Source: Kiritimatiellia bacterium (GTDB lineage Bacteria > Verrucomicrobiota > Kiritimatiellia > RFP12 > UBA1067). Taken from it: a stretch of DNA of 14,151 nucleotides. A program made the position numbers and the translations under genes. The notes under the pieces were generated by a model. That model searched no databases, was not told the origin of the DNA, and saw only the letters and a program-made list of their open reading frames with translations. The DNA lies in the NCBI GenBank assembly GCA_017936245.1, contig JAGBFY010000397.1, forward strand, positions 1-14,151, in the 5' to 3' direction. The first letter of the stretch is position 1, and every line of letters starts with the position of its first letter. Positions 6,541-13,581 of this stretch are shown here, one piece after another.

Positions 6541-8205
6541 ATGACGATTACAGAATGGCTGAAGGAAGGTTTCGAAAAGGCGTTTCCGGGAGTTGAGCTT
6601 CCCGAGATCAAGGCTGTTCCGGCTACGGATCCCAAATTCGGCGACTATCAGTGCAATGACGCTCTCGAGATAGCGAAGAAGGCGGGTTTCAGGAATCCGC
6701 GCGAGGCCGCTCAGAAGGTGGTGGAGTGCCTCTCGTCCGAATACAAGGCGGAAATTGCCGGACCGGGCTTCCTCAACATCACGATCACGCCTGAATGGCT
6801 CGGTTCTGCTCTTGATTCGCTTGATTCCGATTCAAACTGCGGCATTGAACAGCTTGGAGCAGGCAAGAAGGTAATAATCGACTATTCCTCGCCTAATGCA
6901 GCCAAGCAGATGCACATCGGACACATCCGTTCCACCGTGATCGGAAACGCAATCGACCGAATCTACCGTGCGCTCGGCTATTCTGTGATCGCCGACAACC
7001 ATCTTGGCGATTGGGGTACGCAATTCGGCATCCTCATCAAGGGCTACCGTGAATGCCTTACCCAGGAGGAGCGTGACAATCTTGCAGTTGCGACTCTTGA
7101 AAAGTGCTATGTGGAGTCTTCGTCCCGCGCAAAGACGGACGAGGCGTGGAAAACCGCCTGCCGTGAAGAGCTTGTAAAGCTCCAGCATGGCGATCCGGAC
7201 GATGTCGAACTCTGGAAGAAGTTCATCGACATCTCCATCAACGAGTTCAACCGCATGTATTCCAAGCTTGGAGTCAAGTTCGATACTTGGCGCGGCGAAT
7301 CCTTCTACCGTGACATGATGGCTCCGGTTGTGGCGCGTCTCGTTGAGATGGGACTCGCCGAGGAATCGGACGGCGCTCTCGTGGTGCGGTTTGAGGAAGA
7401 GGGGCTTCCGCTTGCTATTGTAAGGAAGTCTGACGGCGGATTCAACTATACGACGTCCGATGTCGCATGCGTCGAAAGCCGTATCAAGGATTATGATCCT
7501 GCTGAGATCATATACGTCACGGACGACCGCCAGATTCTCCACTTCAAGCAGTTCTTCATCATCTGCTCGAAGATGGGCATGAAGGCAAAGCTAGTGCATG
7601 TGCCGTTTGGGCTTATGTCCTATCAGGGCAAGGCCATCTCCACCCGCGAAGGCAATCTCATCAAACTGGATGACCTTCTTGCGGAGGCGACACGTCGCGC
7701 ATACGAAATCGTCAAGGAGCGCGGCGGAGACGAGAAGCTTGCGGAGGAGATCGGGTTTGGCGCGGTCAAGTATGCCGACCTCAGCCACGATCCCGCCACC
7801 GCCATCGACTTCAACTGGGATAAGGCTCTTGCTCTTGAGGGCAATTCGGGTCCGTATCTCCAGTATGCGCACGCACGCGTCTGCTCCCTCATGGACAAGG
7901 CGGGCAATCCTGACGTTTCGGCGTTCCGCTACAGCATCGCATCGCCGTCGGAGAAGCTTTTGGCGCTCCAGCTCCTGAAGTTCGGAGGGACGGTGCGCAA
8001 GGCGGCGGAGAACTACAAGCCATCGCTTCTCGCGGACTATCTCTTCCAGACCGCCCAGCTCTACTCCTCGTTCTATCAGCAAAACCCGATTCTCAAGAGC
8101 GAGCCGGAGGTCCGCGATGCGCGTCTTAAGCTCTGTGCGCTTTTCGGAAGGGTGCTCGCCAAGGGTCTCGACCTTCTCGGCATCGCGGCACCGGTCCGCA
8201 TCTGA
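6541..8205 (+). CDS. argS: Arginyl-tRNA synthetase
   Basis: A 554-residue class I aminoacyl-tRNA synthetase that charges tRNA-Arg. The N-terminal additional domain occupies about residues 1-90, with GDYQCNDAL and GPGFLNITI as in the family. The catalytic core opens with VIIDYSSPNAAKQMHIGHIRST (110-131), carrying the HIGH motif at 125-128, then NHLGDWGTQFG (153-163). The KMSKS-equivalent loop is ISTREGNLIKL (366-376), the usual degenerate STR-x-G form in this family. GNSGPYLQYAHAR marks the boundary to the DALR anticodon-binding domain (about 430-554), and the protein ends in PVRI. GGAA at 6530-6533 is 7 bases before the ATG, beside a GC hairpin. The gene stands 36 bases after def and 15 bases before the ligase fusion gene, so one transcript is likely. 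The assignment is secure. Confidence 0.97.
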   Translation: MTITEWLKEGFEKAFPGVELPEIKAVPATDPKFGDYQCNDALEIAKKAGFRNPREAAQKVVECLSSEYKAEIAGPGFLNITITPEWLGSALDSLDSDSNCGIEQLGAGKKVIIDYSSPNAAKQMHIGHIRSTVIGNAIDRIYRALGYSVIADNHLGDWGTQFGILIKGYRECLTQEERDNLAVATLEKCYVESSSRAKTDEAWKTACREELVKLQHGDPDDVELWKKFIDISINEFNRMYSKLGVKFDTWRGESFYRDMMAPVVARLVEMGLAEESDGALVVRFEEEGLPLAIVRKSDGGFNYTTSDVACVESRIKDYDPAEIIYVTDDRQILHFKQFFIICSKMGMKAKLVHVPFGLMSYQGKAISTREGNLIKLDDLLAEATRRAYEIVKERGGDEKLAEEIGFGAVKYADLSHDPATAIDFNWDKALALEGNSGPYLQYAHARVCSLMDKAGNPDVSAFRYSIASPSEKLLALQLLKFGGTVRKAAENYKPSLLADYLFQTAQLYSSFYQQNPILKSEPEVRDARLKLCALFGRVLAKGLDLLGIAAPVRI

Positions 8206-8220
8206 TATCATGGAACGGTT

Positions 8221-10851
8221 TTGATATCACTGTTCGAGACATTTAGGTTCAACCGGGACAAACATCCTGATGCGACGGCGTTCATGATCGCCGCCGGTGA
8301 CCGTTTTGTGCCGATAACATGGCGCCAGTTCACTGACGATATAGCCGCGACGGCATGGGTTGTGAGCAAATACGCGAACGGTGGAGCCGTCGCCCTGTTG
8401 GGGGAAAATTCATACGAATGGATTACCGCGCATGCCGCATGTGTTTTCTCCGGTGCGACTGTCGTTCCGATTGAAGTCAGCCTGTCTGCGACCGAAATAG
8501 CGGATAGACTGAGATTCACTGGAGCCGTCTCCCTTGTCCATTCCGCATTGTATGCAGAGAAGGCGAAGAAAGCCTGCGAGCTTACTCCAGGCGTTCAGAT
8601 AGGAGAATTCGGTTCCCGCCGTTCTGATGAATACATCAGCAAGGGGCGAGAGGCACTCGCCGCCGGTGAGAAAGGCGTATTCGATATGCCGCCACCGGAT
8701 GACACAAAGACGGCCATGATCGTCTTCACGAGCGGAACGACTTCAAAGCCTAAGGGGGCTGAGCTTACGCTTCGGGGGATGGCGGCATTCTGCGAATATG
8801 CCCAGGACAGGCTTAGGGTAAGGGAGGGTGACCGTTCTCTGATGATTCTTCCTGTCCACCACATATTTGGCGTGTGCGCGACATATTTCATGCTGTCACA
8901 GGGCGTTGCGCTCGGCGTGTGCCCGGATTTCCGCCGCCTCTACGACGCCGTCGAGCGTTTCCGGGTGAATTGCATATGTCTCGTGCCCGCGCTCGCGGAG
9001 ATATTGGCGGAGAAAATCATGCAAAGGGCTTCTTCGGCGGAAGAGGCGTTCGGTTCTCGGATAGACTGGATGTTGATCGGTGGTGCGCCGCTTCCTCGTC
9101 GCGTCTACGAGAAGCTGTCCGCTCTCGGTATACAGACGCTTACCGCATACGGATTGACCGAAACCACCGCGCTGTTCTCCATTGCCACGTTGGGCGAAAA
9201 TCCGCATGTTGGCAGCGCAGGGCGTGCTTGCGATCTTCCCGGGGTTGAGACGAAAGTTTCTGAAGATGGGATTCTGCTTGTACGAGGACCAAATGTGTTC
9301 AAGGGATACTATCGCGATCCGGAGGGGACGGACAAGGTGCTTTCGCCTGACGGTTGGTTCTGCACAGGGGATTTTGGCCGCATAGATGAGGATGGGTATG
9401 TGTGGGTGACAGGGCGCACCTCCCGTACGATTGTGCTTTCTTCCGGAAAGAAGATTGCTCCGGAAGAACTGGAGGAGCGCATACAGGCCCTTCCTGGGAT
9501 ACGTGAGGTTGTTGTCTCGGGCGACGGTTCCACGCGTGAGATAAAGGCTGAGATATATGCCGTCACACCGGAAAGTTCCGTGAGAAAGGCGATTGCGGCG
9601 TTAAACGGCTGCCTTCCGGTGTATAAGAGAATACGCACTGTTGTTGTGCGTTCTGAACCGTTCCCAAGGACCGATTCAGGGAAGATCCGGGTGGAATCGG
9701 TTTCTTCCAGCCCTCGGGACAGCGGGCAAAAACGCATGAAAACACTGCAGCTGGTGCCGGCAATGGAGCAGGGAGGCGTCGAGCGGGGCGTTGTCGAGGT
9801 GAACCGTGCGCTTGTGGCGGCGGGCTGGGAGAATGTTGTGGTTTCAGCTGGCGGGCGACTCGTGCGGCAGATCGAGTCGGACGGCGGCCGCCATATCCTG
9901 ATGGACGTGAAGTCCAAGAATCCGTTTACCTATTTCAGGCGTGCATCGGAACTTCGTCGCATCCTTGAATCAGAGCGACCGGATGTCGTGTGCGCACATT
10001 CCCGTGTGCCGGCATGGCTTTTCCTGTGGGCGAACCGCAGGCTCGGCATAAGATGGATAAGCTTTGCGCATGGGGCAAATTCTGTCTCTCGCTATTCGTC
10101 CGTAATGACTCGCGGCGATATCACGGTAACTCCATCGCGCTACATAGCTGACTACCTTAAAGCGAACTATGGCCTTGCCGAGGAGAAGATACGCGTCATC
10201 CCTAGGGCGATAGACAAGGAACGGTTCGATACGGAAAAATTGGATCGGGCGTTCCTTGACTCCAAGCGTGCAGAGTGGGGAATTGACGGCAAAAAGGTCG
10301 TAATGGGTGTTGGCCGCATCACGCAGTTGAAGGGCTATGACATTCTCATAAGGGCGGTCCATCTCGCCAATCAGCAGAACGGCGGAGAACCGTTCAAGCT
10401 AGTCATCGTTGGTGAGGCGGAGGCGTTGCGCAAGGATGTAGAAGAGGGGCTTCGCAATCTTGTGAAGGAGCTTTCCGCTGAAGACCAGGTCGTTTTTGCG
10501 GGGAATCAGCAGAAGGTCGCAGAGTGTCTTTCGCTTGCCGATATTGTGGTCTCTTCGAACACGAAGAAGCCGGAGGCGTTCGGACGCTCCATGGCTGAGG
10601 CGCTTGCGATGGGAAGGCCGGTTGTGGCAAAGGCGTTTGGCGGAGCTCTGGATATCGTCGAAGACGGCGTGAACGGTGCGCTCGTTCCATCCGATACCCC
10701 GCATGGAGATGCGGAGGTTGCGGCGTTCTCAGATGCAATCATTCGTGTTTCCAAAATGGAATTGAACGATCTGCGTACTGCTGCGCTTGAGAAGTTCTCT
10801 TTTGACCGGATGATTGAACGTTCGAAAAGTGTGTATCTCGAATTGAAATAA
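8221..10851 (+). CDS. Acyl-CoA synthetase-type AMP ligase fused to a family 4 glycosyltransferase
   Basis: An 876-residue ORF with two complete modules. Residues 1-505 are an ANL-family adenylating ligase: TSGTTSKPKGAELT (170-183, ATP loop), LPVHHIFG (210-217), AYGLTETT (309-316), TGDFGRIDEDGYVWVTGRTSR (382-402) and the C-terminal PRTDSGKI with catalytic K488. Residues 506-876 are a GT4 glycosyltransferase: QGGVERGVVEVNRAL (512-526), VGRITQLKGYDILIRAV (697-713), and the EX7E donor motif at E785/E793 in PEAFGRSMAEAL. No carrier-protein domain lies between them. The ligase probably activates a fatty or other carboxylic acid, and the GT4 adds a sugar to a lipid or glycan; both substrates are unknown. 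The start is TTG 8221, as no in-frame ATG fits the family N-terminus. An in-frame ATG at 9736 marks the natural start of the GT4 part. The junction lies on an A5 run at 9728-9732 where losing one A creates TGA overlapping that ATG, so two separate genes are a real alternative. Confidence 0.82.
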   Translation: MISLFETFRFNRDKHPDATAFMIAAGDRFVPITWRQFTDDIAATAWVVSKYANGGAVALLGENSYEWITAHAACVFSGATVVPIEVSLSATEIADRLRFTGAVSLVHSALYAEKAKKACELTPGVQIGEFGSRRSDEYISKGREALAAGEKGVFDMPPPDDTKTAMIVFTSGTTSKPKGAELTLRGMAAFCEYAQDRLRVREGDRSLMILPVHHIFGVCATYFMLSQGVALGVCPDFRRLYDAVERFRVNCICLVPALAEILAEKIMQRASSAEEAFGSRIDWMLIGGAPLPRRVYEKLSALGIQTLTAYGLTETTALFSIATLGENPHVGSAGRACDLPGVETKVSEDGILLVRGPNVFKGYYRDPEGTDKVLSPDGWFCTGDFGRIDEDGYVWVTGRTSRTIVLSSGKKIAPEELEERIQALPGIREVVVSGDGSTREIKAEIYAVTPESSVRKAIAALNGCLPVYKRIRTVVVRSEPFPRTDSGKIRVESVSSSPRDSGQKRMKTLQLVPAMEQGGVERGVVEVNRALVAAGWENVVVSAGGRLVRQIESDGGRHILMDVKSKNPFTYFRRASELRRILESERPDVVCAHSRVPAWLFLWANRRLGIRWISFAHGANSVSRYSSVMTRGDITVTPSRYIADYLKANYGLAEEKIRVIPRAIDKERFDTEKLDRAFLDSKRAEWGIDGKKVVMGVGRITQLKGYDILIRAVHLANQQNGGEPFKLVIVGEAEALRKDVEEGLRNLVKELSAEDQVVFAGNQQKVAECLSLADIVVSSNTKKPEAFGRSMAEALAMGRPVVAKAFGGALDIVEDGVNGALVPSDTPHGDAEVAAFSDAIIRVSKMELNDLRTAALEKFSFDRMIERSKSVYLELK

Positions 10852-10864
10852 AAGGAAATCCCAG

Positions 10865-12262
10865 ATGAGTGCCATATTAAACAGGAGAAACTTCATCAAA
10901 GGCGGAATGATGGCAACAGGAGCTGTCGCCGGCAGCGGATGTGCATCGCTTCCGCAGGGAGCGTCCTCTGGCGGCAGGTTCTACAAGGGACAGTTCCATA
11001 CGCACACATGGTGGAGCGACGGCCGGGCGGCTCCGGAGCAGGCGGTCGCGTTCTACAAAGAGCGCGGATATGATTTCCTTGGCCTTACGGATCATAACGT
11101 ATATGCCAGAGGCATCCGGTCGAAGAAGCTGAAAAAGGATAACGTCAATGACATGGCCATCCTTGACGCCTATCGTCGCGACTTCCCGAAAAGCGCAGTG
11201 GTCAAGGAAAACCAGAACGGAGAATTTGAGGTTGAACTCAAGACCGTCGCCCAGCTTCGCGAGATGTTTGAGGAGTCTGGAAAGTTCGTTCTTCTGGATG
11301 GCGTAGAAGGGACTACCCGTGTCCAGAATGCCGCCGGCGTTGTGAATCAGGTCCACATGAGCTATCTCAACGTTCCACAGGTTCCGGAGTATTTCAGGAA
11401 GTGCGGGACTGATTGCACGGTTGCTAAAAGGATCGCTGAGGCTCACAAGGCGGTTGCAGATGCGGCAAAGAGATTCGGTCGCGAGGAGATGTTCATACTC
11501 AACCATCCGATATGGACTTGGTATGACGTTCTGGCCGAAGACCTTATCGCCAATCCTGAAGTGCGGTTCTTTGAGGTCTGCAACGGCGGCAGTCCGTATG
11601 CGCCGGGCAGGGGCGTGCTGAAGAACGGTATGGACAACGATATCTTCTGGGATGTCGTGAATGCGTTTCGCGCAAGACGCGGCCAGTCGCTTCTCTATGG
11701 GGTAGGGACGGATGATTCACATCATTATTTCGGCACGAGAGACTATGTGCCGGCTGTGCATTGCATCACGCAGAACGCCTGGTGCAAGGTGCGGTCGAAA
11801 GAACTCTCCCAGCCGGCGTTGATTTCCGCAATGGCAGCCGGTGATTTCGCCGCTTGCGAGGGTGTGGAGCCCGAAGATTTCTCGTTCGATCCGTCCACCG
11901 GTACGCTTGAGGTTTCCGTGGCTGGAGCTAAGGATGTCTGCCGCACAATTGAATTTGTTGTGTCCAAGAAGGATTTCAGCGAGAAGCCGGTCAAGACCCT
12001 GGAGATATTGCCTCCGGACGCTCCGGCTGATAGAAAGTCGCGCTTCCGCCGTAAGGTCAATCTGTACGGCAAAGGCATCGGGCAGGTGGTAAAGTCGGTT
12101 ACAGGAATGTTGGGCGATTCCGTCCGAGCCTCGTACAGGATGGAGCCGGATGATCTATACGTTCGTGCCCGCATCAAATCTCCAGAACATCCCCGCGCCC
12201 GCGCATATCAGCATCCCAAGTGCCTGATGGCATGGACTCAGCCCTATTTGAATGTAAAATGA
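10865..12262 (+). CDS. Tat-exported PHP-domain metal-dependent phosphoesterase-like protein
   Basis: A 465-residue protein. The N-terminus has a twin-arginine signal (NRRNFIKGG, residues 6-14) followed by a short hydrophobic, glycine- and alanine-rich stretch ending in GSGC (C26), which may be a weak lipobox. The mature part opens with the PHP motif FHTHTWWSDG (44-53; H45 and H47), then FLGLTDHN (71-78; D76 and H77), LLDGVEGT (143-150), ILNHP (211-215; H214) and GTDDSHHY (281-288; D283 and H286). These are the usual metal ligands of the PHP fold, so catalysis is likely intact. A C-terminal beta-rich domain follows from about residue 330. The substrate is unknown; the family includes phosphoesterases acting on sugar, nucleotide or polymer phosphates. 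AGGAA lies 7 bases before the ATG and the gap to the ligase/GT gene is 13 bases, so they share a transcript. Folding before Tat export with bound metal is an inference. Confidence 0.82.
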   Translation: MSAILNRRNFIKGGMMATGAVAGSGCASLPQGASSGGRFYKGQFHTHTWWSDGRAAPEQAVAFYKERGYDFLGLTDHNVYARGIRSKKLKKDNVNDMAILDAYRRDFPKSAVVKENQNGEFEVELKTVAQLREMFEESGKFVLLDGVEGTTRVQNAAGVVNQVHMSYLNVPQVPEYFRKCGTDCTVAKRIAEAHKAVADAAKRFGREEMFILNHPIWTWYDVLAEDLIANPEVRFFEVCNGGSPYAPGRGVLKNGMDNDIFWDVVNAFRARRGQSLLYGVGTDDSHHYFGTRDYVPAVHCITQNAWCKVRSKELSQPALISAMAAGDFAACEGVEPEDFSFDPSTGTLEVSVAGAKDVCRTIEFVVSKKDFSEKPVKTLEILPPDAPADRKSRFRRKVNLYGKGIGQVVKSVTGMLGDSVRASYRMEPDDLYVRARIKSPEHPRARAYQHPKCLMAWTQPYLNVK

Positions 12263-12265
12263 CAT

Positions 12266-12275
12266 ATTGATCAAT
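12266..12275. promoter_or_regulatory. Perfect palindrome ATTGATCAAT upstream of the DJ-1 promoter
   Basis: A 10-base perfect inverted repeat just after the PHP stop codon and about 20 bases before the TATAAT of the next promoter, near the -35 zone. Its position suits a regulator binding site, but a repeat this short in an AT-rich gap can arise by chance. Confidence 0.25.
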
Positions 12276-12291
12276 TTGCATCAGTTCTTTT

Positions 12292-12300
12292 TGCTATAAT
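12292..12300 (+). promoter_or_regulatory. Extended -10 promoter giving a probably leaderless DJ-1-family mRNA
   Basis: TGCTATAAT is a perfect TATAAT (12295-12300) with a TGN extension and no convincing -35. A start near 12307 falls at or one base before the ATG at 12308. The seven bases between (AGACGAC) cannot hold a normal Shine-Dalgarno spacing. The protein's N-terminus fits the family, so the ATG is well placed. Confidence 0.6.
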
Positions 12301-12307
12301 AGACGAC

Positions 12308-12856
12308 ATGAAAAAAGCACTAGTGCCGCTTGCTGACGGTTTTGAGGATATTGAAGCCGTTGCAGTCATTGATATTCTGCGCCGTGGAGGCGTGGAGGTT
12401 GTTACAGCCGCGTTGTCCGCTGAGCCATCGGCTCTTTCCGCCCATGGCATCAGGATGACGTCCGATGCTGTTCTTGACGATGTGATTGACGGTCGTTGGG
12501 ATGCGATAATCCTTCCCGGCGGCGGTCAAGGCACCGCCAATCTCATGGCGTGTGAACGTCTTGTTGATAGATTGCGTGAGCAGAAGGAATCCGGTGGCTA
12601 CGTATGCGCAATATGCGCGGCTCCCACTGTTCTTGCTGCGGCAGGAGTGCTTGATGGAGAGGATGTCACGTGCTATCCGTCATGTGCTCCGGATATGGGA
12701 TGCCCGGTCGTTGATGCGCCTGCGGTTGCCGACGGGCAGATAATCACAGGACGCGGCCCCGGCGCCGCAATCACGTTCGCACTTGCGGTGTTGATGCACC
12801 TTGCTGGTGAGGAGATCGCCAATGAAGTCGCGGAAGGGATGGTTACGGTTATATGA
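12308..12856 (+). CDS. DJ-1/PfpI family protein (YajL/ThiJ-like)
   Basis: A 182-residue protein covering the whole DJ-1/PfpI fold. MKKALVPLADGFEDIEAV (residues 1-18) is the classic start of YajL/DJ-1 proteins, with E16 matching the conserved Glu that contacts the reactive Cys. ILPGG (68-72) and AICAAPTVLAAAGVL (101-115, nucleophile C103) follow, and the ITGRGPGAAITFAL segment near the C-terminus is also typical. Members act as stress-protective chaperones, deglycase or glyoxalase-like enzymes; the exact activity is debated and cannot be read from sequence. No signal peptide is seen, so it is cytoplasmic. It heads a small operon: its stop overlaps the next start as ATGA (12853-12856). The promoter immediately before it implies a leaderless message. 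Confidence 0.92.
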   Translation: MKKALVPLADGFEDIEAVAVIDILRRGGVEVVTAALSAEPSALSAHGIRMTSDAVLDDVIDGRWDAIILPGGGQGTANLMACERLVDRLREQKESGGYVCAICAAPTVLAAAGVLDGEDVTCYPSCAPDMGCPVVDAPAVADGQIITGRGPGAAITFALAVLMHLAGEEIANEVAEGMVTVI

Positions 12857-13581
12857 AGCAGACTGTAATGTCGGTGCTGGCGCTCATCGGCGCTGTAGCT
12901 CTTGCAGGTGGGGCGTTTTTCCTCTGGAGCAACCGTCCCGGTAGGACGGCGGTATCTGTCAACGGTCGCATCCTGACCGCCCGTGAGCTTGACTGGCGTG
13001 CGCAGACCCTTATCGATGATGCGAAGCGCATGGAGAATCTTCTGATTCCGGAGCGCGAAATGAAGGAGGCGATGAGGCACTATCGCCGTACTGCGGCCAA
13101 GATGTGGATTGTCAAGGAGGTTCTTCTTGCCGCTGCAGTGGAGTCGGGTGTCAAGGTCACTGCTGACGATGAGAAAGCGTCCTTGGCGAGGGTTGCAAGC
13201 CAGCTTAAGTCGCGGAATCTTACGCCTGAACAGTTCTTCAAGGAGGGACCTATCCCGGAGGCGACAAAGCGTTCGGACTTCAAGGAGGCCGTGCTCATCG
13301 GAAAATATACGAAGCGGGAGATTGAGGACAAGCTTTCCGTTGGAACAAAGGAAATCGATGATCGCGTGAAGGAGTTGCGTGAACTGAACGCGAAAGTGAA
13401 GAAGTCCGGAGGCAAGCCTAAGCTCAAGGCAGACCGTAAGACTGCGATAGAGATGCTGCGTCAGGAAAAGTACAATATTGCGTTCCGTGACCTTTTCCGG
13501 GACAGGTTCGGCAAGATGTCGGTGAAGTGTCCAATGTTCGAGGATTTGGAGTCTGTTGACGGAGTTTCGCCGCCACGATGA
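12853..13581 (+). CDS. Membrane-anchored SurA-N-like protein without a visible PPIase domain
   Basis: A 242-residue protein with an N-terminal hydrophobic segment (about residues 6-25) that is either a signal peptide or a single membrane anchor into the periplasm. The stretch VSVNGRILTARELDWRAQTLID (35-56) is the typical opening of SurA/PrsA/SurA_N-type chaperones, and the rest is mainly helical and charged with long Lys/Glu-rich segments. I see no parvulin rotamase domain, which in SurA would supply about 90 further residues. It may act as a periplasmic folding helper, but the evidence is modest. The ATG is coupled to the DJ-1 stop by ATGA, and its own stop overlaps the next start in the same way (ATGA at 13578-13581), so all three are translated together. 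Family assignment is by pattern only. Confidence 0.6.
   Translation: MKQTVMSVLALIGAVALAGGAFFLWSNRPGRTAVSVNGRILTARELDWRAQTLIDDAKRMENLLIPEREMKEAMRHYRRTAAKMWIVKEVLLAAAVESGVKVTADDEKASLARVASQLKSRNLTPEQFFKEGPIPEATKRSDFKEAVLIGKYTKREIEDKLSVGTKEIDDRVKELRELNAKVKKSGGKPKLKADRKTAIEMLRQEKYNIAFRDLFRDRFGKMSVKCPMFEDLESVDGVSPPR

Noticed and set aside
6504..6571. Small ORF starting ATGAAAGGCGG in the def-argS gap
   Set aside because: It runs into argS in another frame, soon stops, and its Gly-rich start is simply the hairpin sequence.
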